This document shows, piece after piece, positions 9,520-18,843 of a DNA stretch of 64,000 nt. The notes below the pieces were generated by a model that made no database searches, was not told the origin of the DNA, and saw only the letters and a list, made by a program, of their open reading frames with translations. Source of the DNA: Prorocentrum cordatum (taxonomy: Eukaryota > Sar > Dinophyceae > Prorocentrales > Prorocentraceae); contig CAUYUJ010016487.1 of the NCBI GenBank assembly GCA_963575745.1, positions 1 to 64,000 of the forward strand, in the 5' to 3' direction. The position numbers and the translations under genes are program-made. Within the stretch, counting starts at the first letter, position 1; the number at the start of each line of letters is the position of its first letter.

Positions 9520-9655
9520 CCTTCCTCGATTTGGGCCTCCAGGGCCCGTTACCAGGCCCCGGGACTACCAAAAATGGTTCGGGGGCGAAAAACTGGCCTC
9601 AAGGAAGGGGTTGGGACCGCTGGGGCCACGCATTGAAACAAAAGATTGTCGGATG
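9520..9655 (+). repeat. R3 interspersed repeat (GGCCAGTTTTTCG family)
   Basis: Carries TTTGGGCCTCCAGGGCCCGT, then GGGGCGAAAAACTGGCCTC and GGGGTTGGGACCGCTGGGGCC. The same ordered words recur at 10870-11015, 12930-13055, 37125-37262, 38625-38765, 39510-39655 and 43850-43995 in both orientations. It lies in the presumed intron between two minus-strand exons. Confidence 0.65.
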
Positions 9656-9726
9656 TCTGGGAGTATGCGCATACGCTGCCTGATGAGCCTGATGGGGCCT
9701 TGGGACATCGGTTCCCTTGGCGGCAG

Positions 9727-9949
9727 ATATGCATCTCGTTCGGCTACACGCAAAAGTGGCCCTAGGCAAGAGTGACTGTTGGTCCGCGGCTTCTGGGGGC
9801 CGCCAAGGGCCAAGGGGCCAAATCCAGGCGCACAAGCCGCTGCTACAGCATCGCACTCGGCGAACTTCGGCGATCGGGGGACCCCAATGGGCCATTACCA
9901 AAGGTCACTCTCGCGAAGAGTCACTCTTCCGTGTAGCCGACTCGTGGCA
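9727..9949. mobile_element. Inverted-repeat element, about 220 bp
   Basis: The left arm TCGGCTACACGCAAAAGTG...AAGAGTGACTGTTGGT faces the right arm, whose reverse complement reads TCGGCTACACGGAAGAGTGA and continues GAGTGACCTTTGGT. The right end is 27 nt from the donor site of the exon at 9977, so the element occupies the start of that intron. Confidence 0.55.
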
Positions 9950-9976
9950 CTGATCCTTCGACATCGGGTTCGGCAC

Positions 9977-10383
9977 AGGCAACAGCGTGAGGCTGGTCGT
10001 CGAGAGGCAGACGTCCACCACGGCGTAGTACTGGGCATCCTCCGCCAGCGGTCTCCCAGTGTCAAAGCCCATCACAACGGTGTCGTTGAGGAGGAACTGG
10101 ATGCGCCCGTCCCACGTGTACCTGCACTCGATCTCGTCGCCCTCGCGCGCCACTGCCGGCGGTTCGCGCTTGTGAGTGGGCAGGTCTGGCTGCAGCGACC
10201 AGGACTGGATCTCGGTGGCGGGAGGCGGCTTGAACCCCATGACGTAGTGCGTGCTCGCATCGCGGGCAAACGCCTCGCCGCTCCCGCCGACGATGACGCT
10301 CTCCGCGAGGCACTTTGAGAGCCGGGGCAGGTCGCTGGCCTCGCCGCACGGCCTTCGCGTCGTGAACCCGACGAAGGGCAGCC
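9977..10383 (-). CDS. SPRY/Neuralized-like domain exon
   Basis: Open on the minus strand from an acceptor CCATCAG|GG to a plausible donor TGCCT|GTGCCG. The peptide includes FVGFTTRRPCGEASDLPRLS, YVMGFKPPPATEIQSWSL, GDEIECRYTWDGRIQFLLND and YYAVVDVCLSTTSLTLLP. The order (G-D-x-I-x-C..D-G-x-I-x-F-x-L-N-D-x-x-V-x-G-F, then YAVVDV) fits SPRY/NHR beta-sandwich domains, which bind protein partners, often in E3 ligases or adaptors. What I see is one domain, about 135 codons; the rest of the protein is not identified. The family call rests on motif reading only. Confidence 0.55.
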
Positions 10384-10869
10384 CTGATGGGAGTGTGCCC
10401 GCTACACCCTCACCCAGATCGCGGCCAGGCCCATCCTGAGCCCAAGATCAGCCTGGCCAGGCTCGGTGTACGAAGTGTACGGTCGGGAACTCTCGCTTAG
10501 AGCGTCACGGCGGCGGCGGCCCTGGCGACACGCTGTGCCCTACGAGACGATAGCGTGCCGCTTCGCCCCACGGGGCGGGAGGCTGGGGAAAACTCAAGCC
10601 GCTGACGCGCGTGGACCAGGAGCTGGCTAGCGTGCCGCGCCGAGGCTCCATGGGCCAGTGCCGGCGGCGACACGCCAAGCAAACGTTCCCGACCGTACGC
10701 CGTGCAGGCGTCGGGCAGCATGAGCTCGCCAGAAGATCAGAACCAGATCGGATCAGACCGTGCGCGACCGTTACCGAATCGGATTGACAGGATCGGAATT
10801 GACCTCCGATCGAACCAGTTGGATCGATCGCTCCTGACCGTAAATGTACCCAGACATCAGACGGCATAG
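10384..10869. other. Intergenic or intronic; inverted pair and a shared block
   Basis: A 15-bp inverted pair (GTACGGTCGGGAAC at about 10480 and GTTCCCGACCGTAC at about 10690) brackets about 200 bp. Inside, GCGTGCCGCTTCGCCCCACG GGGCGGGAGG resembles 26050-26090 at about 28 of 32 positions. A minus-strand frame of 74 codons is open here, but no splice sites or family support it. Confidence 0.35.
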
Positions 10870-11015
10870 TTCTTAATGCGCGGCCGCAAAGCTCCCGACC
10901 CCTTCCTTGGACCCCTTCCTTGGGGCCAATGTTTCACCCCAGATCCATTGTGAATGGTCCTGGGCCCCACAGGAGCGAATCGAGGAAGAACCACGGGTTG
11001 AAAAAAGCAGGTCGT
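10870..11015 (-). repeat. R3 interspersed repeat, minus copy
   Basis: Reverse-complement order of the 9520 copy: CCCGACCCCTTCCTTGG, GGGGCCAATGTTTCACCCC, CCTGGGCCCCACAGGAGCG, GAATCGAGGAAGAACCAC. Confidence 0.65.
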
Positions 11016-11096
11016 CGGAGATCTTGGCTCTTGGGCCGTCCATACCCACCGCCACCCGGGGTGGCGAAACATCGGCTCCTCCGGCGGCGGGTGATG

Positions 11097-11155
11097 ATTT
11101 GTGACCTCCCGCCTCGGAGAGGAGGTGCGGCAGATGCACGCCAGGATCACGGGCC
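11097..11155 (+). pseudogene. Duplicated exon fragment of the 9.4-kb exon
   Basis: CTCGGAGAGGAGGTGCGGCA GATGCACGCC codes for LGEEVRQMHARI, nearly the same as LGEEMRQMHARI at 9.35 kb on the other strand. Similarity stops at GGGCCCCGAG, where repeat-like sequence begins. It is either a second, inverted exon of a repeated gene or a fragment left by duplication. Confidence 0.5.
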
Positions 11156-11204
11156 CCGAGACCGGGGGCCCCGATCTCTGGACCCGGAGGCCCGGCAGTC
11201 CCGA

Positions 11205-11320
11205 CCCATTCCGCAAGGCTGGCTTCTGGTCCCGAGTCGTTCTCTGACCGTCTTGGGCTTCCAGCGAAGACCCCCGAAGGCCAGAAACTTCGAAAAACCT
11301 ACGTCGTGTTTCTTTCAATA
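11205..11320 (+). repeat. R4 interspersed repeat
   Basis: Shares GGCTGGCTTCTGGTCCCGAG TCGTT, CTGACCGTCTTGGG and AAAACCTACGTCGTG with 13845-13980, 42995-43125 and (inverted) 40372-40452. R3 and R4 may be subfamilies of one repeat. Confidence 0.55.
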
Positions 11321-11329
11321 TGGTTCGGG

Positions 11330-11486
11330 TGTTGCTGGAAGTGCTCCTGGCCCAAGGTGCCCGCAGGACTTCCAAGGAGGCCCCAGCGGCCACTAGATCG
11401 CCCTTCGCGAAGCCCAGAGGGCCCCAGGAGCTCTAAACTTGAACGAAAAGCTGGGGGCACCTCGGGCCAGGGGCACCTTAGCAACA
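11330..11486. mobile_element. Foldback element, about 155 bp
   Basis: Left arm GTTGCTGGAAGTGCTCCTGG CCCAAGGTGCCCGCAG; the reverse complement of the right arm reads GTTGCTAAGGTGCCCCTGGC CCGAGGTGCCCCCAG. A partial relative (GCTGCTAGAAGAGCCCCTGG) lies at 14998-15045. Confidence 0.55.
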
Positions 11487-11634
11487 CCCGAATGTTGGAG
11501 GTCTGGGTATGGCTGGCGCCCTCCGGCCCGAGAACTTGCCCGTCGTGGACTCGACGCGCACCCGGAAGGCGAGGCCCTCCGGCCGCCTCTGCGCGGGCCT
11601 GTCCTGAGGGGCAGAAGCAAGGGGGTATAGCGGC

Positions 11635-11830
11635 TCACGAGGCGGCGACGAGGACAGGCGGCAACGACAACGAGCGCGACGACGGCGTTGAAGGCCACGA
11701 CCAACGACCACGACGACCGGCGACGACGACCAACGACGACCGACGGCGACGGCCACGGCGGCGGCCACGGCGGCGGCGGCGGCGACGACGACGACGATGG
11801 CGACGACGGCGACGACGCCGACGGCCTCGA
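11635..11830. repeat. CGACGA/GGCGGC trinucleotide-rich tract
   Basis: Impure (GAC)n and (GGC)n repeats with Arg/Asp/Gly low-complexity frames on both strands. Confidence 0.8.
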
Positions 11831-11859
11831 ACACTGTCCCGGGGGACAGGCTCAGGAGG

Positions 11860-12370
11860 GCATACATCGGCCTGGAATCGGCAAAGCATCGCCGACAGAT
11901 TGGCGATCGGCCCTCGACAGCGAATCCGAATGCGCATGGGCGGGGTGCCATCGGGCCCCTACCTCTCGGCGATGACTGAGCGATTCGATGCGATGCATCC
12001 GCCCCGGAGCCCATCCCCGCTAACGTTGACTGATCTCCGCTTTCGGGTCAGAATTCGGCTCTCCGGCGGCCGTTCGGGACGATCTCAGCACCCCCGGAAC
12101 GCCCTCGGCACCCCGAGGCTGTAAAGCCGAAGAGACCCAACGCAAATGCCCGAAAATCTACAACCTCTAACCTCGAAGTTGCATCCCCCCTTGAGGAAGG
12201 CCCCACCATGACGCTGCACCTGATTCCCTGGTTCGACCTGGGTCGGCGAGACACCCGGAGGCTGGAAAGCCGCCGGGAACCGACGAAAAAGCCCGAACCT
12301 CGAAGCTCGAAACTCCAAACCTCGGAACCTGACGTTGCCCCTGAGCCTCGTTATCCCCCCCTGACGCTGC
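11860..12370 (+). repeat. R7 interspersed repeat
   Basis: Contains ATCGCCGACAGATTGGCGATC, then ATGCATCCGCCCCGGAGCCCATC, CTCCGGCGGCCGTTCGGGA, CACCCCCGGAACGCC and a CCTCGAAGCTCGAA-rich tail that is itself duplicated with a period near 160 bp. The same series recurs at 27190-27600, and in part at 14590-14680, 14905-15000, 15385-15470 and 48480-48640 (inverted). Confidence 0.5.
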
Positions 12371-12380
12371 CCCTGCTGGG

Positions 12381-12551
12381 CGGCGCGCACAAGGCGGTAG
12401 GGTCGAAGGGGAAACGCTTCTTAGAAGAAGGCCGCTTCGCAGAAGGCGCCCGCCTTACATTTCTATTCCGGGCCCGCGCCTTCAGAGAAGCGGGGATGTC
12501 TCTACGAAGCACTCCCCTTCCCTCCCCTGCCCCCCTCTGCGCGTGGCCGAC
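12381..12551. mobile_element. R6 inverted-repeat element (introner-like), copy 1
   Basis: Termini are GGCGGCGCGCACAAGGCGG on the left and, inverted, GGCCACGCGCAGAGGGGGGC on the right. Internal palindromes CTTCTTAGAAGAAGG and CGCCTTCAGAGAAGC match other copies. The right terminus lies exactly at an exon boundary (ACAGCCAGG|GTCGGCC). Confidence 0.6.
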
Positions 12552-12692
12552 CCTGGCTGTCCCCGAACATCAAGCACCCCGTGGGCAGCTCGTCGCACTC
12601 CCGCCGAACGGCGGTGCGCCCGCCGCCTGTGACGACGGCCTGTGCCTCGAGCCGCCGCGTGAAGAAGCCGAAGTCGGCCTGCACGAGGTCCT
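12552..12692 (-). CDS. Internal exon candidate, function unknown
   Basis: Bounded by a candidate acceptor CTGCCCAG| and donor AGCCAGG|GTCGGC on the minus strand. The peptide includes EDLVQADFGFFTRRLEAQA, VVTGGGRTAVRRECDELPTG and CLMFGDSQ. Composition and length (47 codons) fit a dinoflagellate internal exon. The donor lies on the terminus of the adjacent R6 element, so the intron would begin with the element. A second small open block (about 12820-12865, SDQNVEATPAEASR) lies upstream with an AG|G acceptor. No family recognised. Confidence 0.4.
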
Positions 12693-12929
12693 CTGGGCAG
12701 GGTCGGGCCGCCCCGGATCTCCTGTGCTCTCTGCCGCGGAGCTCAGGGGAGAAGAGAGCCTGCAGCTCTCGCCGTCTTGGGCCTCCTGGGAGGGGGGGGG
12801 GGACCCTCGACGCTTCGGCTGGAGTCGCCTCGACGTTCTGGTCAGAACGCACCCTGGGAGAGGTCTGGGGGGTAGCGGTATCAATATTGTTGATCTCCCA
12901 AGGAACGACTTCGTACTGTTCGACCGTTC

Positions 12930-13055
12930 TCTTCGACTTGGGCCTCCAGAGCTCGTTGCCAGGCCCTGGGGCCCTCAAGAGAAGGATCCAACCCGAAAAA
13001 CTGGCCCCGGTGAAGGCGTTGGGATTTCTGGAGCCGCGGATTGAAACGCTCATAC
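12930..13055 (+). repeat. R3 interspersed repeat
   Basis: TTGGGCCTCCAGAGCTCGTTGCC, CCCGAAAAACTGGCCCCGG and GCGTTGGGATTTCTGG follow the order seen at 9520. Confidence 0.65.
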
Positions 13056-13344
13056 TGGCGGATGTCTGGGTACTACATTCACCACCAGGATCTATCCATA
13101 TCCGCAGCTTCAGGGTCGTGCTCGTGGACCTCGGGCAGTGGTGGATACGGATTTCTGCCCGCCCCTGAAGGCGGGATTATATATCCATATGCACCACTCC
13201 TCGGGGGCTCTCGGCACGACGCCGCGGATGTGTACATTGTCTGATTCTACCATGGAACGATCTTAGAACGAAAAGCCGTCCCGAAAACAGGGCCGGCGTT
13301 CCCACATGGCACAGCAAACCAGGTGACTCAGAGAGGAGGAGCGC

Positions 13345-13650
13345 GTCGGCCAGAGATGCTCTGCTGGGATCGCGCGGGGGGGATAGGGGGTGTATTGATG
13401 CCAAGGTGGGCTTACTCTGGCCTAGCCTAGCCTACAAGTGGGTTGCACATGCGCCAAGTGGCCTAGGGGGTTGATACTACTCCGCTACATGGGCGGAGTC
13501 CACTGAGGTACCCTCCCTTAGCCACATGGGGTATTTGTAATCCATTAAACGTTGTAAGCTAGATTAGAGCAGATACAACCCACCTTGGCATCTACTGAAA
13601 GCCCCGCTATCCCCTTAGCACCCCCCGCGCCGATCCCTGCAGAGCATTTC
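13345..13650. mobile_element. Long imperfect foldback, about 300 bp
   Basis: AGATGCTCTGCTGGGATCGCG CGGGGGG...GATGCCAAGGTGGG on the left pairs with the right arm, whose reverse complement reads AAATGCTCTGCAGGGATCGG CGCGGGGGG...GATGCCAAGGTGGG. The centre contains a smaller hairpin (CTCCGC...GCGGAG). Lower GC than its surroundings. A weak resemblance to a tRNA-like A/B box was noted but not supported. Confidence 0.55.
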
Positions 13651-13844
13651 ACGCAACAAGCAACGATTCTCAGAACATTCGGCTCGTTTACCTCGGAGCG
13701 AAGAGACGTCCTAGAAACGAGAGCGGCGCTCTCATAGCACAAACAGCCGGCGCATCAAGGTAAGACTGCGCCGGACAGAGACGCTCTAAGAGCACACCGC
13801 GCACAACTCAGAACTCCGACGTCGCGCTTGTTTCACAAGGCGGA

Positions 13845-13980
13845 CGCCCAGGGGTCTGGACCCTTCCCAAGGACTGGCTTTTTCAACCTGAGTCGTTTCT
13901 TGACGGTCCCGAGGTCTGGCGAGGCACCTAGAGACCGAAAGCTGCAGAAAACCTCCCGTCGTGCTTCTTCCCTGCGATCG
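13845..13980 (+). repeat. R4 interspersed repeat
   Basis: GGACTGGCTTTTTCAACCTG AGTCGTTTCTTGACGGTCCC and AAAACCTCCCGTCGTGCTTC match the copies at 11205 and 42995. Confidence 0.6.
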
Positions 13981-13984
13981 GAGG

Positions 13985-14341
13985 CGTCCAACAGGGGGGT
14001 TCGCAAAGCATGGCCCGAGGCAGGTGCTCGGCCCAGGGGAATTTCCGAAACGAGAAGCGCCATGACATCTGCAGATCTCATGCCATCGGCCACGATTCCA
14101 CCCCTCAGTCGTCACCCCCTTGTCGGCCGCCCCCGCATCGAGAGGTGGCTTTGGGGGGCAGCCTCAGGAAGATTCTCAGAACATGTCTTGGTGCGACCAC
14201 GGGCAGGCTGGGATGCCCCGCCGCCGCCCGAGGTCCTTGAGGTCGACCCTCCCCTCGCAGCACCAGCTCGGGCTGCGCAGCGTGCTCAGCCGCTCCCTGG
14301 CCGCCTCCGAGGGGCATCGCTGGGGCAAGGGGCGACCGGCT

Positions 14342-14342
<1 letters not shown>
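13985..14342. other. Ambiguous region, possible exon on either strand
   Basis: The plus strand can read RSTLPSQHQLGLRSVLSRSL AASEGHRWGKG; the minus strand can read ELVLRGEGRPQGPRAAAGHP. Neither has decisive splice sites, so no gene is called. Confidence 0.25.

Positions 14343-14372
<30 letters not shown>
14343..14372 (+). repeat. Poly-G run of 30
   Basis: Uninterrupted 30-base guanine homopolymer followed by AAAAAA. Length should be treated cautiously because such runs are assembly-prone. Confidence 0.9.
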
Positions 14373-14373
<1 letters not shown>

Positions 14374-14719
14374 AAAAACCTCGACCGTAATACAGCGACA
14401 CCTTTTGCCCCATCCGACGACGTGTCCCCGCGGGTCCGCCGTCCACCTAGCCCTATACGAGACTGTCTGAACGTTGTGTGCCTGTAGGAGTATTTAAGAA
14501 GCACTTGTCAGGGATGGTGACTGCAAGTGAACTCGGACGGGGTTTCGCGATGACCGCCCACAGATCGCGACAGGCCTCCGACGAGAGCGCAGCGGGCTGG
14601 TTAGCCTGGGCGGGCCACCGGGCCACTGTCGGTGCTGAGCTTGGGCGATCGGGCTTGTCGATGCGTCCCCTGCTGCTCGGGCGCGCGCTGACGTGGATCA
14701 GGGACCCGTGGATCTGCCG

Positions 14720-14930
14720 CGTGGTCGCCGCGCCAGATCACAGCAGCTCGGGGGTGGCATCCCCGAGACACGAGGCCAGTGCCGCCTCGTTTTGCGACGG
14801 ACCGCGCCGACTCTGCACGGAAACGGGAACCGTCGCTCATCCGTGCGCCCAGCATGGACTCTTTCGCTTCCTCGAGCTGAGCCCAACCCGCTCTGGCGCA
14901 CGCTCCTGGGCGGGCCACGTGGACCCTGCC
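14720..14930 (-). CDS. Weak exon candidate between two R7 fragments
   Basis: The minus strand reads AGWAQLEEAKESMLGARMSD and SRFRAESARSVAKRGGTGLV, which is protein-like. It is flanked on both sides (14590-14680 and 14905-15000) by similar GGGCGATCGGGCT.G.CGATGCGTCCC fragments of repeat R7. The plus strand is also open, so the assignment is tentative. Confidence 0.25.
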
Positions 14931-15156
14931 GGCGATGAAGGGGCGATCGGGCTGGCCGATGCGTCCCCCCGTGGAGCCCATCCCGCTCTACGGCTTCGGG
15001 TGCTGCTAGAAGAGCCCCTGGCCCAGGGTGCCCCCAGCTCTTCGCTCCGCGTGGGAGCCCCTGGGGCCCTCCGGACCTCGTGAGGGGTGCCCTGGAGGCC
15101 GTCTGCGTTACCCTGGAGAATCCTGGGGGGACCTTCTGGCTTGGGCGTGGCTTCAT

Positions 15157-15302
15157 GGGGGGGTCATAAATGGGGGGGTCAGAAACGGTCCCCTTTCGTG
15201 CCCCTTTCGGGCCCCTCCGGAGCCCCAGGGGGCTCGTTTAGGTACCGTTTGGGTACCTTTTCGGACCACCCTCGCCACCCCCCCATTTATGACCCCCCCA
15301 TT
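15157..15302. mobile_element. Foldback with GGGGGTCATAAATGGGGGG termini
   Basis: Left TGGGGGGGTCATAAATGGGG GGGTC is the reverse complement of right GCCACCCCCCCATTTATGAC CCCCCCA. Arms are about 25 bp, the interior about 90 bp. It lies in non-coding sequence next to an R7 fragment (15385-15470). Confidence 0.65.
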
Positions 15303-15604
15303 ACGCAACGCCCAACTGGCAACACCCGACGGCTGCCCGGGCCCCCCTCCAGCCAGCCGCCCCAGACCAGATCGGCCACAGTTCCGGGCGGCCCTCGGGC
15401 CGCACCTCGGGCCTCTGGCGGCCGCTCGGGGCGATCTGGGCACCCCTGGCACGCTGTCGTGGAAGCATCCCTATGCCGTTGGGAGGGGACCGCAGTTAGG
15501 GGTCAGGGGGCCGAAAACATTAATGATGGGGAGTTTTTTTCCCCACATGCTTCGTGGGGTTCTGGTTTTCTTCCCTGCCGCGCCGCGCCCGCGTCTCCCC
15601 CACA

Positions 15605-15740
15605 CCCGCCCTCCTCCCCTCCTCCTCCTCCTCCTCCTCCTCAGCACAGCGCAGCACAGCACAGCAGACCGCAGCACAGCATAGGACAGCACAGCACAGC
15701 TCAGCAGAGCACAGCACAGCACGTCTCGGCGACACGCGTC
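15605..15740. repeat. (CTC)n then CAGCA-type repeat
   Basis: A short CTC run is followed by CAGCACAGCGCAGCACAGCA-type pentanucleotide repeats with occasional TAGGAC and AGCAGAG variants. Confidence 0.85.
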
Positions 15741-15784
15741 TACATACAGCCGCACGCATGCACACACACTCGCACACACAAGAC

Positions 15785-17900
15785 GACACCAGTCCTGGCA
15801 TAGCAGGCGCGGCACTTTCTCGACACCATAGGGGGTGCGCAGGGGGTGGTCTCTCGCTGCGGTCTCTATACGCCCCAGTCGTCCTGCTATAGCAGGCGTG
15901 GCCCCAGTCGTCCTGGCATAGCAGGCGTGGCACTTTCTCGACACCATAGGGGGTGCGCAGGGGGTGGTTTCTCGCTGCGGTCTCTACACGCGCCGGTCGT
16001 CCAGGCATAGCAGGCGTGGCATTTTCTCGACACCACGGGGGGTGCGCAGGGGGTGGTCTCTCGCTGCGGTCTCTATACGCGCTGGTCGTCCAGGCATAGC
16101 AGGCGTGGCACTTTCTCGACACCATAAGGGGTGCGCAGGGGTTGGTCTCTCGCTGCGGTCTCTATACGCGCCGGTCGTCCAGGCATAGCAGGCGTGGCAC
16201 TTTCTCGACACCATAGGGGGTGCGCAGGGGGTGGTCTCTCTCAGCGGTCTCTATACGCGCCGGTCGTCCTGGCATAGCAGGCGTGGCACTTTCTCGACAC
16301 CAGAGGGGGTGCGCAGGGTGTAGTGGTCCCTCAGCGAGCCTGCTACGCGCCCGGTCGTCCAGGTACAGCGGCGTGGCACTTGTCTCGACACCATAGGGGT
16401 GCGGCATGGGGTGGTCTCTCGCTTCGGTCTCTATAAGCGCCGGTCGTCGGCCATAGCAGGCGTGGCACTGTCTTCTCGACACCGTTGGGTGCGCAGGGGT
16501 GTCTCTCAGCTCGGTCTCTATACGCCGCCGCTACCGTCCATGGCATAGCAGGCGTGGCACTTTCTCGACACCATATGGGGTTCGTGGAACTCTTCGCGTG
16601 GTTTAGCTTATTTAAATAGTGCGCAGGGGGTGGTCCTCTCTGCGGTCTCTATACGCGCCGTCGCCAGGCATAGCAGGCGTGGTACTTTCTGGACACCATT
16701 AGGGGGGTGCGCAGGGGGTGGTTTTTCGCTGCGGTCTCTATACTACGCCCGTCGTCTGGCTAGCAGGCGTGGCACTTTCTCGACACCAGAGGGGGGCGCA
16801 GGGGGTGGTCCCTGAGCGCGGCGCTATACGCGCCGGTCGTCCAGGCATAGCAGGCGTGGCACTTTCTCGACACCATAAGGGGGTGCGCAGGGGTGGTCTC
16901 TCGCTGCGGTCTCTATACGCGCCGGTCGTCCAGGCATAGCAGGCGTGGCACTTTCTCGACACCATAAGGGGTGCGCAGGGGGTGGTCTCTCGCTGCGGTC
17001 TCTATACGCGCCGGTCGTCCAGGCATAGCAGGCGTGGCACTTTCTCGACACCATAGGGGGTGCGCAGGGGGTGGTCTCTCGCTGCGGTCTCTATACGCGC
17101 CGGTCGTCCTGGCATAGCAGGCGTGGCACTTTCTCGACACCGCAGGGGGTGCGCAGGGGGTGGTCTCTCGCTGCGGTCTCTATACGCGCCGGTCGTCCAG
17201 GCATAGCAGGCGTGGCACTTTCTCGACACCAGAGGGGGTGCGCAGGGGGTGGTCCCCGAGCGCGGCTGCTATACGCGCCGGTCGTCCAGGCATAGCACGC
17301 GTATATATATCACTTTCTCGACACCAGAGGGGGTGCGCAGGGGGTGGTCCCTGAGCGCGCGGCTGCTATACGCGCCGGTCGTCCAGGCATAGCAGGCGTG
17401 GCACTTTCTCGACACCAGAGGGGGTGCGCAGGGGGTGGTCCCTGAGCGCGCGGCTGCTATACGCGCCGGTCGTCCTAGCATAGCAGGCGTGGCATTTTCT
17501 CGACACCAGAGGGGGTGCGCAGGGGGTGGTCCCTGAGCGCGGCCGCTATGCACGACGGTCGTCCAGGCACAGCAGGCGTGGCATTTTCTCGACACCAGAG
17601 GGGGGCGCAGGAGGTGGTCCCTGAGCTCGGCCGCTATGCGCGACGGTCGTCCAGGCACAGCAGGCGTGGCACTTTCTCGACACCCGAGGGGGGCGCAGGG
17701 GGTGGTCCCTGAGCGCGGCGCTAAACGCGCCGGTCGTCCAGGCATAGCAGGCGTGGCACTTTCTCGACACCAGAGGGGGTGCGCAGGGGGTGGTCCCTGA
17801 GCGCGGCCGCTATGCACGACGGTCGTCCAGGCACAGCAGGCGCGACACTTTCTCGACGCCAGAGGGGGGCGCAGGAGGTGGTCCCTGAGCTCGGCCGCTA
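15785..17900. repeat. 89-bp satellite, at least 23 units
   Basis: The unit reads GGTCGTCCAGGCATAGCAGG, CGTGGCACTTTCTCGACACC, ATAGGGGGTGCGCAGGGGGT, GGTCTCTCGCTGCGGTCTCT and ATACGCGCC. Spacing is 89 bp in the regular part (for example 16093 to 16182). Units between 16320 and 16800 carry indels and one holds a foreign A/T-rich piece near 16590-16615. From about 17230 a second subtype (CAGAGGGGG, CCCTGAGCGCG) takes over. Since 89 is not a multiple of three, frames shift every unit and the many open frames are not genes. Confidence 0.95.
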
Positions 17901-17984
17901 TGCACCCGTCTTCCTCCCTTCTCTCCTCTTCTTCCTCCTCCTCATCCTTGCCCTCTACCTCCTCTCCAGGAGGCCGACCTGGCT

Positions 17985-18400
17985 TGTCCGTGCTCGGCCG
18001 CCTTAGGTGTCTCGTGCTCGACCGACCTGACTTGTTCGACCGCCTTAGGTGTGGCGTGCTGGATCGATCTGACTTGTTCGACCGCCGTAGGTGTCTCGTG
18101 CTGGACCGACTTGACTTGTCCGACCGTTGGACAGCTCCGCTCTCGTGCTCGACCGCTTTGGGTGTCCCGTGCTCGCCCGCCATAAGTGTCTCGTGCTCGG
18201 CCGCCTTACGTGTCTCGTGCTCAACCGCCCTAGGTGTTCCGTTCTGGACCGACCTGACTTGTCTTTGCTCGGTCGCCTTACGAGTCCGGTGCTCGACCGA
18301 CCTGGCTTGTTCGACCGCCCTGGGTGTTGCGTGTTCGGCCGACCTGACTTGTCCGCGCTCGGCCGCCCTAGGTGTCTCGTGCCTGAGAGAGGAGCATGAT
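17985..18400. repeat. 42-bp minisatellite
   Basis: Units of CTCGTGCTCGACCGACCTGA CTTGTTCGACCGCCTTAGGTGT, increasingly degenerate to the right. Because 42 is divisible by three, a long minus-strand frame stays open (RSSTRHLRRSNKSG repeats), but it also runs into the unrelated satellite and microsatellite, so coding is unlikely. Confidence 0.85.
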
Positions 18401-18489
18401 GAGGATGGGGGGGTGGATGAGCAGGAGCAGGAGGACCAAGGGGGCGAGGAGGGAAGGAGTTTAGGGGGAGAAACGGGAAGAGGATGGGG

Positions 18490-18640
18490 GCGGATGCGCA
18501 GGAGCAGAAGGAGCACGAGGAGGAGGAGGAAAAGGAGGAGGGCGAGGAGGACGAGGAGGAGAGGGGCGATGATGAGGAGGACGGCGATGAGGAGGAGGAG
18601 GAGAGGAGGAGGCGGCGGCGACGACGACGACGACGCCATC
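18490..18640. repeat. GAG/GAC-rich microsatellite
   Basis: GGAGGAGGAGGAAAAGGAGG grading into CGACGACGACGACG. A further (GAC)n(ATC)n run lies at 18797-18843. Confidence 0.85.
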
Positions 18641-18843
18641 CCAGATCCTGCACGGGGCGTTCCAAGAAGGCTCTAGCCCTCGGGGGACCGAGAGGTTGAC
18701 ATCTCGCGCTCGGCGGACCCAGGTGAAGGTAGAGCGGCTTCGGCCGCTCGAGCGCGTTCTCTCGATAGGGGAGCGCGGGTTCGCCATCGGCGCTCAAGTG
18801 GACGACGACGACGACGACGACGCTGTAGCATCATCATCATCAT

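Noticed and set aside
13430-13500. SINE/tRNA-like A and B boxes
   Set aside because: Box matches are weak and the context is a foldback, so no RNA gene is called.
15785-17900. CRISPR-like array
   Set aside because: Whole units repeat with no unique spacers; this is a satellite in nuclear DNA.
17269-18639. 456-codon minus-strand ORF
   Set aside because: It spans the 89-bp satellite, the 42-bp minisatellite and a GAG tract, which are unrelated repeats.
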